Shown: positions 46,275-55,276, counted from the first letter of the stretch. The stretch is 64,000 bases of DNA from Paenibacillus barcinonensis (GCF_003217495.1 NZ_QJSW01000007.1:170123-234122); one strand, 5' to 3'. Notes: a model not told the origin generated them from the sequence alone. Made by a program: numbers and translations.

Positions 46275-48617
46275 TTATTTTAAAATAGTTACATACTTGC
46301 CATATACATATGCTACCCGTCCGCCCAGCTTTACTTTAACCCAGCCGTATCCAGCGTCTGTGCTGATCACTTCAAGCATTGTACCCTGCGGTACGGAAGT
46401 AATGACTGTGGCTTTGGAGGATGCGTCAGCGCGTACGTTCAGATAAGCTGCTGTAACCCGTGCTTGTTTGGCTAAAGTCGTTGGAGCAGGCTGATTTTGC
46501 CCCGTGGACGTTGATGGTTTGCTAGGTTTGCCTCCATCCGGCTTCGATGCTCCTGGTGTTGGCACTGGCTTCGGCTCCGCTGGAGTCACCGGTTTCTCCG
46601 GTGAAGGAGCTGCTGCTTCGTTTTTGCCGCCATCGCTGCCTTCACCGGGCTTGCCAGCTTCGGCCTTGCGAGCTTTGTTTAGCTGCTGATAGAATGCACC
46701 TTTCGTTTTCACACCTTTGAACAGCGCTGCATCGACTCCAGCTTTGGAAGACAGGGCTTGGATCTCATCGGCAGTTACAGCGTCCAGAATATTAATGGAG
46801 GCGATGTTCGTATATTTGCCGTCTTCCGTTGTCGGCACGGACATCACACCATCGTTAATCAGCTCAACAACATCTGCACGTTCTGGTGCAGTCAGGTCTA
46901 CGCCGGTAATTTTCCAATTGTGCTGAATCTTCGGCTCGTAGACGCCCTTCATAACCTCCTTTAGATAGGCAATCGACAGGTTACGAATCGTACCTTGAAT
47001 TTCGCCGAACGCTGAAGCATCCTTGGAGGACCATAGCTGCTTGAACTTACGTCCTTCGAGTGCTCCTCCTTTGGCAATCAGGGCTTCCATACGGTACGCA
47101 TTCATACCGAGCTTCAGGTTGTCCGCTGCCTGAACAGCTTTGCCATTGCTGTATTTCAAGTTCGTAATTCGGCTGCCATAAGGCTTGGTCAGATCAATCT
47201 CATAGGTTACGCCACCGAAGAAATCATCGGTACTGTATTTGGAAGCACGGCGCTTCGCATCAAAGCTGATGGTGACATCCCCAGGGCGTGAAGCATTAAA
47301 GTACCCCGCCGACCACTCCATATAATCCTTCAGATCACGCCCGGTTACTTCATATACCGTCACTTCACCAAACGTGTACTGATAGTTGAACGCAATATCC
47401 TTTTTCTTGATCGGGCCAACATCGAGCTTGGCCTTGTCGTTATCAATCTGATGTGCGACCACATCGGCGTTACTGTAATGCAGCATGACCTCGGTGAAAA
47501 AGTCGGAAAGGGGTGTCTCCTGAATCTGTACCGCTGGAATCCCCTTAACCTCGTCTGCGGGAACCAGGTTCATTCCCTTCAACTGAGCTACCACAATGTT
47601 GGCATCCGCACGAGCGAACTCGTGGAATGGATGTAATGTTTTTTCCAAGGAAGGATCGGATACTTCATATGTGCCATCGGCTTTTTTGACGGCGAGTGCC
47701 TTGGCTTCCTTGCTCTTGAGCACAACCTTGCCGTCCTTTTTGGCAAACGTTAGATCAATACGTGACATATGCGTACCATATTTGTTCGGCTCGGAGATCA
47801 GCACCCCGTTCACCGTCTGTGATTCAATTAGCTGATGCATGTGTCCGGCAAAAATAGCAGCCAGCTCCGGGTTGGCATTTGCGATATCCGTCACCCCGGT
47901 TCCCGGTTTACCGTTCTCGTTATCGAGCCCCATATGCATAAGACCAACCATCACGTCTACTTTGCCTTTCAGCTCGGCAATCGCTTTGCGAGTCTCTTCG
48001 ACCGGGTCTTTGACAATGACACCATGCAGATGATCGGTTCCTTTCTCAAACTCGGTAATCATCGGCGTGTTCATGCCAATGACACCTACTTTGATGCCGT
48101 CCCGCTCAATAATCGTATATGCAGGCATGTAGCGGTCGCCGTTTTCTTTAAAAATGTTACCGACAAGCGCCTGGCCCTTGAACTGGGAAGAGATTTTCTC
48201 CAGCACGTCCAGACCAAAGTTAAACTCATGATTGCCCATCACCCAGGCATCATAATTCATTTCATTCATTGCAACCATCATTGGAGACTTGGGCTGATCA
48301 TTGAACAGCTCCGCAGAGTTATCCTGAATCATATCACCGGCATCCAGCAGAATCGTGTTCGGATTCTCGGAGCGGACTTTTTTCACCATCGTATAGAGCT
48401 GAGTCATGCTGCCGGAAGGGTTTGGCCCATCCAATGCATAGTCCCAAGGCATGAATCGACCGTGAATGTCAGATGTACCAAGCAAGGTGACGGTGGTTTC
48501 CTGATCGCTCTCAGCCGCTTGAGCGCTTTCCGAAGCGAGCGGTGTGAACAGCAGGGATGTGCCTAAAAGAACAGATAAAGACCAGCTTGCGAAACGTTTC
48601 AAGGCATGTGTACTCAT
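46275..48617 (-). CDS. Secreted 5'-nucleotidase / 2',3'-cyclic phosphodiesterase with SH3 domain
   Basis: The 780-residue protein has a signal peptide (LLFTPLASESAQAAE). The metallophosphatase motifs are present in order: GTSDIHGRF, LLDAGDMIQD, VMGNHEFNFG, GLMHMG and IFAGHMHQ. A 5'-nucleotidase C-terminal domain follows (about 345-560), then a helical segment with DAVTADEIQAL, a Pro/Lys/Gly-rich wall-spanning linker and a bacterial SH3 domain (AYLNVRADASSKATVI, YVYGKYVTIL). It would release nucleosides and phosphate from extracellular nucleotides and stay on the cell wall. A weak Pho-box-like repeat lies upstream. The start has no strong competitor. Confidence 0.92.
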   Translation of the reverse strand: MSTHALKRFASWSLSVLLGTSLLFTPLASESAQAAESDQETTVTLLGTSDIHGRFMPWDYALDGPNPSGSMTQLYTMVKKVRSENPNTILLDAGDMIQDNSAELFNDQPKSPMMVAMNEMNYDAWVMGNHEFNFGLDVLEKISSQFKGQALVGNIFKENGDRYMPAYTIIERDGIKVGVIGMNTPMITEFEKGTDHLHGVIVKDPVEETRKAIAELKGKVDVMVGLMHMGLDNENGKPGTGVTDIANANPELAAIFAGHMHQLIESQTVNGVLISEPNKYGTHMSRIDLTFAKKDGKVVLKSKEAKALAVKKADGTYEVSDPSLEKTLHPFHEFARADANIVVAQLKGMNLVPADEVKGIPAVQIQETPLSDFFTEVMLHYSNADVVAHQIDNDKAKLDVGPIKKKDIAFNYQYTFGEVTVYEVTGRDLKDYMEWSAGYFNASRPGDVTISFDAKRRASKYSTDDFFGGVTYEIDLTKPYGSRITNLKYSNGKAVQAADNLKLGMNAYRMEALIAKGGALEGRKFKQLWSSKDASAFGEIQGTIRNLSIAYLKEVMKGVYEPKIQHNWKITGVDLTAPERADVVELINDGVMSVPTTEDGKYTNIASINILDAVTADEIQALSSKAGVDAALFKGVKTKGAFYQQLNKARKAEAGKPGEGSDGGKNEAAAPSPEKPVTPAEPKPVPTPGASKPDGGKPSKPSTSTGQNQPAPTTLAKQARVTAAYLNVRADASSKATVITSVPQGTMLEVISTDAGYGWVKVKLGGRVAYVYGKYVTILK

Positions 48618-48677
48618 GTGTAATCTCCCTTGTGTTTGAGTGTGTGTAGTTGTATGTATCCTTCCATACTAGATAAA

Positions 48678-48705
48678 CATTAGAGGAATGTAAACGCTCA
48701 TGTAA
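48678..48705 (-). promoter_or_regulatory. Tentative PhoP-box repeat upstream of the 5'-nucleotidase gene
   Basis: On the minus strand TTACAT, TTTACA and CTAATG are spaced exactly 11 bases apart, as in PhoP boxes (consensus TTWAYA with five-base spacers). Only the middle copy is a good match, so the call is weak. Confidence 0.3.
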
Positions 48706-48827
48706 CGTTTATGTTTGGAGCGAAAAAAATGGTGCGCAGCACAACTATGGAAAAATAAGTATACTTTTCAAAGTAAATGGTATGATTTATATGTGTATAA
48801 AACCAAAATTATCCATTATGATGTCTT

Positions 48828-48841
48828 TGTAAGCGCTTTAA
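48828..48841 (+). promoter_or_regulatory. cre site of the xylanase gene
   Basis: TGTAAGCGCTTTAA has the palindromic AAGCGCTT centre of CcpA sites, 27 bases before the start codon. Confidence 0.65.
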
Positions 48842-48868
48842 AAATAAACAAAGCCAAGGAGGAATATT

Positions 48869-49831
48869 ATGTTGAAGTCCAGATGGTTTAAGACGGTAGG
48901 TACGCTCGCACTGGTGGGTGTACTGGCTGCGTCAGTTGCGGTGGGCAGTGTCAGTGCCGGACTGGCTAAGGGCAGCAAGTTCCTGGGGAATATTATCGCT
49001 GGTCAGGTTCCATCCAATTTCAGTCCATACTGGAATCAGGTGACGCCAGAGAACTCCACCAAGTGGGGGGCTGTAGAAGGCACACGTAACGTGATGAACT
49101 GGGGCCAGGCGGATATGGCTTATAACTATGCCAAACAGAACGGTTTCCCTTTCAAATTCCATACGCTTGTATGGGGTAGTCAGGCGCCTAACTGGATTAA
49201 TAATCTTTCTGCCGCCGATCAGAGGGCAGAAGTCCTCCAATGGATCAGAGCAGCCGGACAGCGCTACTCTCAATCAGAGTTTGTCGATGTGGTCAATGAG
49301 CCATTACATGCGAAGCCTTCCTTCCGCAATGCAATTGGTGGAGACGGGCAGACAGGCTGGGATTGGGTAATCTGGTCATTCGAGCAAGCAAGACAAGCCT
49401 TCCCGAATTCCAAATTGCTGATCAATGAATATGGCATTATCGGTGATCCTCCGAAAGCAGATCAATATATCCAGATCATCAACCTTCTCAAAAATAGAGG
49501 CCTGGTCGATGGCATCGGTATTCAAGCGCACTATTTCAATATGGACAACGTATCTGTCAGCACGATGAATACGGTACTGAACAAACTGGCTGCAACAGGT
49601 CTGCCAATCTATGTGTCTGAGCTGGATATCACTGGCGATGACAACACTCAATTGCAGCGTTATCAGCAGAAGTTCCCTATTCTGTGGAAGCACCCGTCTG
49701 TTAAAGGCATCACTCTGTGGGGCTACAACCAGAACCAAACATGGGTTAACGGCTCCCACCTGGTGAACAGCAACGGCACAGAGCGTCCTGCGATGCAATG
49801 GCTGAAAACCTACATGGCGAATAATCCTTAA
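48869..49831 (+). CDS. Secreted GH10 endo-1,4-beta-xylanase
   Basis: This single-domain 320-residue xylanase has a signal peptide (about residues 1-30) ending VGSVSAG. The general acid/base glutamate is in FVDVVNEPLH (about 150) and the nucleophile in PIYVSELDITG (about 254); HTLVWGSQAP and GIGIQAHY are further GH10 marks. It cuts xylan backbones outside the cell. The start has GGAGG six bases upstream. A cre site precedes it, so glucose should repress it. It fits with the CE2-like esterase and GH43 genes. No binding module is present. Confidence 0.95.
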   Translation: MLKSRWFKTVGTLALVGVLAASVAVGSVSAGLAKGSKFLGNIIAGQVPSNFSPYWNQVTPENSTKWGAVEGTRNVMNWGQADMAYNYAKQNGFPFKFHTLVWGSQAPNWINNLSAADQRAEVLQWIRAAGQRYSQSEFVDVVNEPLHAKPSFRNAIGGDGQTGWDWVIWSFEQARQAFPNSKLLINEYGIIGDPPKADQYIQIINLLKNRGLVDGIGIQAHYFNMDNVSVSTMNTVLNKLAATGLPIYVSELDITGDDNTQLQRYQQKFPILWKHPSVKGITLWGYNQNQTWVNGSHLVNSNGTERPAMQWLKTYMANNP

Positions 49832-49914
49832 ACAGGAGTGTAACGTCAGCCATGACTTCAAGAAACTCTACCGCTTGATCTCGATCTGAGTCGAGATACC
49901 CTGCCTTATCCCCA

Positions 49915-49954
49915 AACGAAGCCTGTCCCACTGCACTATGGGACAGGCTTCGTT
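49915..49954 (+). terminator. Rho-independent terminator after the xylanase gene
   Basis: AACGAAGCCTGTCCC and GGGACAGGCTTCGTT pair perfectly around a nine-base loop. There is only a short T run. Confidence 0.75.
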
Positions 49955-50010
49955 ATTGTTTCGCATGTGAATCAACAAGAACAAAATGACATAGATTCAT
50001 AAAAGATTCG

Positions 50011-50037
50011 AAAACCCCGCCAATGGTTCAGGCGGGG
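50011..50037 (-). terminator. Rho-independent terminator of the LRR protein gene
   Basis: CCCCGCC and GGCGGGG flank a nine-base loop and TTTTCG follows on the minus strand. Confidence 0.75.
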
Positions 50038-50111
50038 CAGGGAGAGAGGGGAGGCCGCAGCGGTATTACATTCCTATGTATCAGCAGCTGCTTTCTGCTT
50101 CTGCTGCTTTG

Positions 50112-51641
50112 CTACGGTGTCGTCTGAGGAATCATATCCTCAGGCTGCGGTTTATTTTCAAAGATCAGAATCGTTTTGCTGCGGGCTATATATCCAACCG
50201 TGGTATGAAGCTGCTCTGAAATAAATCGAACCGGAACATAGGTATGGCCATCCTTCATCAGCAGCGGTGCATCATTCATGACAAGCTCATCGCCGACGGT
50301 AACCTGCTTACTGCCTACACTCCAGCGGATGATCTCATCTTCATGGGTGATTGTAGCCTCACGTGTGCTGTTGTTCCAATTCACACGCGCATTCAGCTGC
50401 TCCGATACAAAGCGGAGAGGCACGTAGGTTCGTCCCTCGCTAATAAAAGGCGCCGTGTCTAGTGAATAAGCACGATCACCCACATATGCCGTGGTGGAGC
50501 CTTCGATCAGGCGCTGAAAATGCCCCTGCGGTGTCCGCTTCTGCTCCCGTACATTCATCTGATTAAGCAAACTCATCGTATAGCTTCCGCTGCTCACATC
50601 CAGATAATTATGCTGAACGGTGAGTCCGGCGGATTCGGGCCATACGGTCGCTTGCTGCGCCAAGGAGGACATTGATGTGGAAGCAGAGATATTGTCTATG
50701 CTCTGTGGTTCTGCACTCTCTTGCGTGAATGATAAGTCTGAGATTGGCGTCAGGTCCCAGATCCGGTTGTTGGACAGCTTCAGTACACTCAGGCTCGTGA
50801 ATGAACGCAGAGGTTCCAGATCGTAAATCTGATTGGATTCTGCATTCAGCTCCGTTAGGCCCGTCAATGCTGCAATATCGTTCAAGTGCTGGATCTGATT
50901 GCCCGAAATATCCAATGTCCGCAGATGAAGCATATGGCTTAGCGGTTTAAGGCTGGATATATGATTATTGGACACATTCAGCTCTCGCAACGAATCGGGC
51001 ATATCTGTGAAAACATCAAGTGAAGAGATGTGGTTGTTGGCTAGATTTAACTGTTTCAGCCTGGTTTGAGCCGCTAGTGGCGTAAGGTCTGTAATGACAT
51101 TGTTGGAGATTTCCAGCCATTGCAGCGAACGCAGCCCTGTCAAAGCATCGAGACTTGCAATCTTGTTGCCGCTGGCATGCAGTGTATGTAATCTTGGGAA
51201 TGAACGCACAACGTCAATTGAGCTGATCGAGTTGTTGCTGATATACAACCGCCCGAGCTGCTGTAAGGCCTCCAGCGGCTGGATGGATGTAATGTAATTG
51301 TTACGGATGTCGATCTCCCTTAGCTGGGTCAGGTGCTCCAGTGGTGCAAGGCTTGTAATTTCATTGCCATACAGGCGCAGATGAGTCAAGTTCACAGCGT
51401 GTTCCAGCCCGGACAGGCTCCGAATGCCTGAGTTACTCAGATCGACTACACGTAGCTGTCTCAGATCAGCAGAAGTCAGCGGCTCTCCTACAGGAATATT
51501 TAATATCAGCTTCAGTCCGTCCTCCAGTGCCGGGTCTTTGACGAGATGCTGCTCCGTATCAGAGACGGTATAGGCCAGCGCTTGTCCTGCAGAGCTGATG
51601 CTTAGAATACAGATGAGCAATAACAGCGTGAATCTTCTCAT
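50112..51641 (-). CDS. Secreted leucine-rich-repeat protein with copper-amine-oxidase-N domain
   Basis: The 509-residue protein has a signal peptide ending AGQALA, then about ten internalin-like 22-residue LRRs (about 60-315: LTHLRLYGNEITSLAPLEHL and similar). An unstructured link (about 320-350) is followed by a copper-amine-oxidase N-terminal-like module (about 375-495: TYVPLRFVSEQLNARVNWNN, TYVPVRFISEQLHTTVGYIA). That pair is frequent in Paenibacillus secreted proteins and is thought to hold them to the wall or to other proteins. LRRs mediate binding. No partner is known. Confidence 0.9.
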   Translation of the reverse strand: MRRFTLLLLICILSISSAGQALAYTVSDTEQHLVKDPALEDGLKLILNIPVGEPLTSADLRQLRVVDLSNSGIRSLSGLEHAVNLTHLRLYGNEITSLAPLEHLTQLREIDIRNNYITSIQPLEALQQLGRLYISNNSISSIDVVRSFPRLHTLHASGNKIASLDALTGLRSLQWLEISNNVITDLTPLAAQTRLKQLNLANNHISSLDVFTDMPDSLRELNVSNNHISSLKPLSHMLHLRTLDISGNQIQHLNDIAALTGLTELNAESNQIYDLEPLRSFTSLSVLKLSNNRIWDLTPISDLSFTQESAEPQSIDNISASTSMSSLAQQATVWPESAGLTVQHNYLDVSSGSYTMSLLNQMNVREQKRTPQGHFQRLIEGSTTAYVGDRAYSLDTAPFISEGRTYVPLRFVSEQLNARVNWNNSTREATITHEDEIIRWSVGSKQVTVGDELVMNDAPLLMKDGHTYVPVRFISEQLHTTVGYIARSKTILIFENKPQPEDMIPQTTP

Positions 51642-52204
51642 TACATGCCTTCCCTCCAGATCATGTATATAGTAGTGGAGACCATGTCCTATTTTTAAAT
51701 GCGTAATATTCGAAAGATATCTAAAACTGCCTTAGCAGCTCATTGAAAACAGACAGGTTATTCTGCATCGGAGTGTTCAGTGTAAATCTTCATGGATCGT
51801 TCAACTTATCTAGTTATTAACCTACCTTGAGGAAAAAGGAACAATTCATTTACCAACGTGTATCTCTGTATACCTTTATTCGATATGAGCAGGCTCTAGC
51901 CCTGCACTTTTTCAGCATAAATTTGTAGAAATCCAACCCATTGTTCATCAGCGGCCTATTCAACCTCCCAGGGAAGCGGGTATACATGTACAGATACCAT
52001 ATGCAGAGGGAGATGTGCCGGAAGAATCGTAGATCAGATGCAATACATAGCATTTCTCCATATAAATGTGGGGAAAATCTATTGAAACCGATTGCATATA
52101 TGTGTCACAATCATAGACGGAAGACTGATATGGAGAATGGACATGCATACTTGTATTCGTGTCACATGCAAACCAACTATTTATGAATATGGAGGGGAAA
52201 CATC
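51642..52204. other. Long gap between the LRR gene and the aldo-keto reductase gene
   Basis: In 563 bases I see no gene I can support, no clear promoter pair and no structured RNA. Short open frames here have no ribosome-binding site. Confidence 0.5.
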
Positions 52205-53122
52205 TTGAGAACCATGAAGCTGGGCAGCAGCCCGCTCGATGTGCCTGTAGTTGCTGTAGGTTGTATGCGAATCAATTCATTGGATAGCAAGGACGCGGAG
52301 CATTTCGTACGTTCTGCGATGGAGGCAGGTGCGAATTTCTTTGATCACGCCGATATTTACGGCACGGGAACATGTGAGGAGATTTTTGCCGATGCTGTGC
52401 AGATGAGTCCCCAAGTTCGTGAAAATTTGATTCTTCAATCCAAATGCGGCATTCGCAAAGGCATGTTTGATTTCTCCAAAGAGCATATCCTGAATTCCGT
52501 TGATGGTATTCTACAGCGTCTTAGAACGGAATATCTGGATGTGCTATTATTGCACCGCCCGGATGCACTCGTTGAGCCAGAGGAAGTAGCTGAAGCCTTT
52601 GACCAGTTGGAGCGGGAAGGGAAAGTGCGTCACTTCGGCGTATCCAACCAGAACCCGAACCAGATTGCACTGTTGAAAAAATACGTGAAGCAGCCGCTGG
52701 TAGCCAATCAGCTGCAGTTGAGCATTACCAATACAACGATGATCGACAGTGGCATCAACGTAAATATGGAGAATGATGCAGCAGTGAATCGCGATGGCAG
52801 CATTCTTGATTACTGCCGTCTGCACGACATCACGATCCAGCCGTGGTCGCCATTCCAGTATGGTTTCTTTGAGGGGGTATTCCTCGGCAATGAGAAATTC
52901 CCGGAGCTGAATGCCAAGATTGATGAGATTGCTGCGAAGTACGATGTCAGCAACACAACGATTGCGATTGCCTGGCTGCTTCGTCATCCGGCAAAGATGC
53001 AGCCGGTGACAGGCACCATGAACATTGGACGACTGCAGGATTGTGTGAAAGCAAGTGAAATTCATCTTACTCGTCCAGAATGGTATGAAATCTATCGTGC
53101 AGCAGGAAATGTGCTGCCTTAG
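52205..53122 (+). CDS. Aldo-keto reductase
   Basis: This 305-residue enzyme starts at TTG behind GGAGGGG; an ATG nine bases later is too far away. It has the AKR marks: catalytic DHADIYGTG (Asp and Tyr), lysine in LILQSKCGI and histidine in LLHRPDALVEP, then the nucleotide loop near TGTMNIGRLQD. It is closest in layout to the YdhF-like group that reduces carbonyl compounds with NADPH. The physiological substrate is unknown. It is a single-gene unit. Confidence 0.9.
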   Translation: MRTMKLGSSPLDVPVVAVGCMRINSLDSKDAEHFVRSAMEAGANFFDHADIYGTGTCEEIFADAVQMSPQVRENLILQSKCGIRKGMFDFSKEHILNSVDGILQRLRTEYLDVLLLHRPDALVEPEEVAEAFDQLEREGKVRHFGVSNQNPNQIALLKKYVKQPLVANQLQLSITNTTMIDSGINVNMENDAAVNRDGSILDYCRLHDITIQPWSPFQYGFFEGVFLGNEKFPELNAKIDEIAAKYDVSNTTIAIAWLLRHPAKMQPVTGTMNIGRLQDCVKASEIHLTRPEWYEIYRAAGNVLP

Positions 53123-53132
53123 GCTACGACAG

Positions 53133-53161
53133 ACACGAGCCCTGGTGGCTCGTGTTTTTTA
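53133..53161 (+). terminator. Rho-independent terminator after the aldo-keto reductase gene
   Basis: CACGAGCC and GGCTCGTG pair around five bases and are followed by six T. Confidence 0.85.
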
Positions 53162-53274
53162 TGCCGCTTTAGGACTTGGAAGATTCCCCCTTTTTGATAT
53201 AAAATATATATACATACTTTTTCGTTTTAAAAGGATTAAATTGTAATTAATACAAATTAGTTGAAATTATTTTG

Positions 53275-53303
53275 TTGAAAAGCACACACATATTACATAT
53301 AAT
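53275..53303 (+). promoter_or_regulatory. Predicted sigma-A promoter of the peptide-receptor gene
   Basis: TTGAAA (53275-53280) and a perfect TATAAT (53298-53303) are separated by 17 bases in an A+T-rich stretch, 60 bases before the start. Confidence 0.7.
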
Positions 53304-53362
53304 TACTGTTGCATACCGACAATCTCGTTTTTGGTGTTTTTATTTTGGAGGGTGGTGTTCCA

Positions 53363-54745
53363 TTGGAGCCGACAACCACGATACGCGATCATTTAGAACG
53401 TTATCTGAAGCGTGAACAGATGTCGATCAGTCTTTTTTCAGAGCTGTCCGGGATTAATTCCGGCACACTTAGCAATATTTTGAATAAAAACCGACCGATC
53501 TCCATGCAGCAGCTGGATCGTATGACGATGGCTATGAAGCTTGAGGCAGGCCATTTCTATGAGCTGTACATTGATGAATGCTTTGTGCATGCTACACCCG
53601 ATTGGCGAAGACTAGGGCCTTTCCTGCATCGTTGTGCCGAGCTGGATAAGCTGGAGTGTATTGAAGAGGTTGTGCGACTGATGATGGATAATTTGTCATA
53701 CATCCCGTTGTTATTCGAATTGGCAGAGGAATTCTATCATGATGGAAAATGGAAGCCAGCAACTCTTTTATATGAAACGATTGCCGAAAGTGAGAAGATG
53801 CAGCATTCCGAGCGGCTTGCGCTTTGTCAGTACCGCCTGTTCAAGCTGGGGCTGACCAATGACCAGCAGCGGAATGTCATTATTGCCGCCCAGTTTGAGT
53901 ATTACGTGGATCGGCTGGATGAACGCTATCAGTTGGATGCATTGAATGAATTAATTAATGCTTTTGGAGCCTTGCATAGATGGAATAAAGTTCAAGAGCT
54001 GTCCGATAAATTAAAGGTGAAGGCAACGGTTCATTATGAGCTGAACGGCAGAAGGAGGCAGGAGGAGACCAAAAGGCCGATTGTTTTTTATATACTTTAT
54101 TCCTCTCTTGCCTCAGGAAGTGCTTATTATCACCAGAAGGATTATTGTACAGCACTGGAGTATGTTGATTCATACGCCGATACCAGTTGGATTAAAATTC
54201 CGAATGAAGAAGAGCAACTCGTGATCAATCAGTTTCAGGAATGGGCTGAGGCTAACCGATATATTTATAAGTTAATGGCTGGAAGATTCGAAGTTCTGCC
54301 GGATTATCTGGCATACATTTCAACCAAAGAGAATGAAATTTTTCCAGCACTCTGTGATATTGTGAAAGCGGCTTTACAATACAATCAGGATATTGATCAT
54401 GTCTTGCGGGACTACGAATCCTACTTCATATATCAAGAGCAGCACAACCGAATCGGTAAAGTCAGCAGCCAGGTAACGGATGATCGATATTTACGACTTT
54501 TATCAGACTTGGGTGCATACTATTTAAGGAAAGACAATTATTATACAGGAATACAATTTGTTCTAAATAGTTTGAAATTTGCTATTGAAATTAGCAGTGG
54601 ACGAGGTATGCTTAGAGGAGTCGGACTGTTTGAGCAATACAGGGAATTCGCATCTGAGACGGCGAAACAGGAATACAAATTGATTATTAGTGAGGTGCAG
54701 AAACTCAATGAAGAGAAAGTTGGCTTTGCTGATAGCTACATGTAG
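53363..54745 (+). CDS. RRNPP-type peptide receptor (AimR/AloR-like HTH and TPR protein)
   Basis: The start is the TTG behind GGAGGGTGGTG; the frame opens 18 codons earlier. The 460-residue protein has an N-terminal Xre-type HTH (ISLFSELSGINSGTLSNILN, about 19-38) and then alpha-helical repeats to the end with TPR-like spacing (FELAEEFYHDGKWKPATLLY, GAYYLRKDNYYTGIQFVLNS). This is the plan of RRNPP receptors that bind an imported signal peptide, as AimR of phages and the AloR receptors described in Paenibacillus polymyxa. A pro-peptide gene overlaps its 3' end, the standard layout for such pairs. It should switch DNA binding on peptide import through an oligopeptide permease. The regulon is unknown. 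Confidence 0.82.
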   Translation: MEPTTTIRDHLERYLKREQMSISLFSELSGINSGTLSNILNKNRPISMQQLDRMTMAMKLEAGHFYELYIDECFVHATPDWRRLGPFLHRCAELDKLECIEEVVRLMMDNLSYIPLLFELAEEFYHDGKWKPATLLYETIAESEKMQHSERLALCQYRLFKLGLTNDQQRNVIIAAQFEYYVDRLDERYQLDALNELINAFGALHRWNKVQELSDKLKVKATVHYELNGRRRQEETKRPIVFYILYSSLASGSAYYHQKDYCTALEYVDSYADTSWIKIPNEEEQLVINQFQEWAEANRYIYKLMAGRFEVLPDYLAYISTKENEIFPALCDIVKAALQYNQDIDHVLRDYESYFIYQEQHNRIGKVSSQVTDDRYLRLLSDLGAYYLRKDNYYTGIQFVLNSLKFAIEISSGRGMLRGVGLFEQYREFASETAKQEYKLIISEVQKLNEEKVGFADSYM

Positions 54746-54848
54746 CATCGTTGTATTCATCTCAATTCCACCTGCGCAACCTGTCCCAGACACGAAGAAC
54801 CCCAATCCTGAGGTTATGAGACCTACTGACCATGGGTTCGGCACTTGA
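54708..54848 (+). CDS. Signal pro-peptide of the receptor (AloP/AimP/Phr-like)
   Basis: This 46-codon frame starts at an ATG ten bases behind GAGGTG and overlaps the receptor gene by 38 bases in another frame. It has a basic N-terminus and hydrophobic core (MKRKLALLIATCSIVVFISI), then a polar Pro/Asn-rich segment and the C-terminal tail PTDHGFGT. Exported Phr-type precursors have exactly this shape, and the mature signal is normally the last 5-7 residues, so DHGFGT is the best guess. A terminator follows. Peptide identity and processing are inferred from architecture. Confidence 0.75.
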   Translation: MKRKLALLIATCSIVVFISIPPAQPVPDTKNPNPEVMRPTDHGFGT

Positions 54849-54897
54849 AATCTTAACATATGATAATCACGGTTTAGGGACATAAGTCTAAGCCACC

Positions 54898-54934
54898 AGA
54901 GTGTATCTGACATCGTTCAGATGCGCTCTTTTTT
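54898..54934 (+). terminator. Rho-independent terminator of the receptor-peptide operon
   Basis: AGAGTGTATCTGA pairs with TCAGATGCGCTCT, with wobbles, and six T follow. Confidence 0.85.
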
Positions 54935-55046
54935 GTGTGCAATAAATGTTACAAGCTGCTAAGTAACCATGCGAGCGTATCTGTCGTACCCCCACTAATC
55001 TATTGATTGGCATAATAATCTAAAATATGACAAAAGGAGGGGGACT

Positions 55047-55217
55047 ATGGAGCGTATGGAATTAAAATCACAGATTGAAGAAGCGAGACAACTGCTGCAT
55101 CAGGTACATTTGCAATACGGGAGTTTGCTTCATCCTGAAGTGATTAGACAATCCGTAGTGCTTGATGCCCTGCTGAATCAATATAACCGAATGTGTGTGG
55201 AGAAATGGATGAATTAA
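55047..55217 (+). CDS. Spo0E-like aspartyl-phosphate phosphatase
   Basis: This 56-residue protein starts six bases behind AAAGGAGG. It has the two-helix Spo0E plan: LKSQIEEARQLLHQVHLQYG, then a turn and the signature SVVLDALLNQYNR, a version of the family SQELD motif in which Gln-Glu is replaced by Val-Val. Spo0E-type proteins dephosphorylate Spo0A and delay sporulation. The gene is 198 bases downstream of the signal peptide gene but behind a terminator, so it may have its own promoter. The changed signature residues leave activity uncertain. Confidence 0.75.
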   Translation: MERMELKSQIEEARQLLHQVHLQYGSLLHPEVIRQSVVLDALLNQYNRMCVEKWMN

Positions 55218-55227
55218 TATGGGCCTA

Positions 55228-55276
55228 TTTACAATATCGTTTTTGTATACTATAGTTAGTTACATGAGTAACTAAC
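55228..55276 (+). promoter_or_regulatory. Promoter and palindromic operator of the GntR-ABC operon
   Basis: TTTACA (55228-55233) and TATAGT (55251-55256) are 17 bases apart. A perfect inverted repeat, GTTAGTTAC and GTAACTAAC around ATGA (55255-55276), covers the -10 end and start of transcription. This is where a YtrA-type GntR repressor would block its own operon. Confidence 0.65.

Noticed and set aside
47835..48566. Plus-strand open frame of 243 codons
   Set aside because: Antisense to the catalytic part of the 5'-nucleotidase gene; low-complexity, His/Arg-rich product.
51941..52186. 81-codon plus-strand frame before the aldo-keto reductase gene
   Set aside because: No ribosome-binding site or recognisable sequence; overlapping frames on the other strand are equally open.
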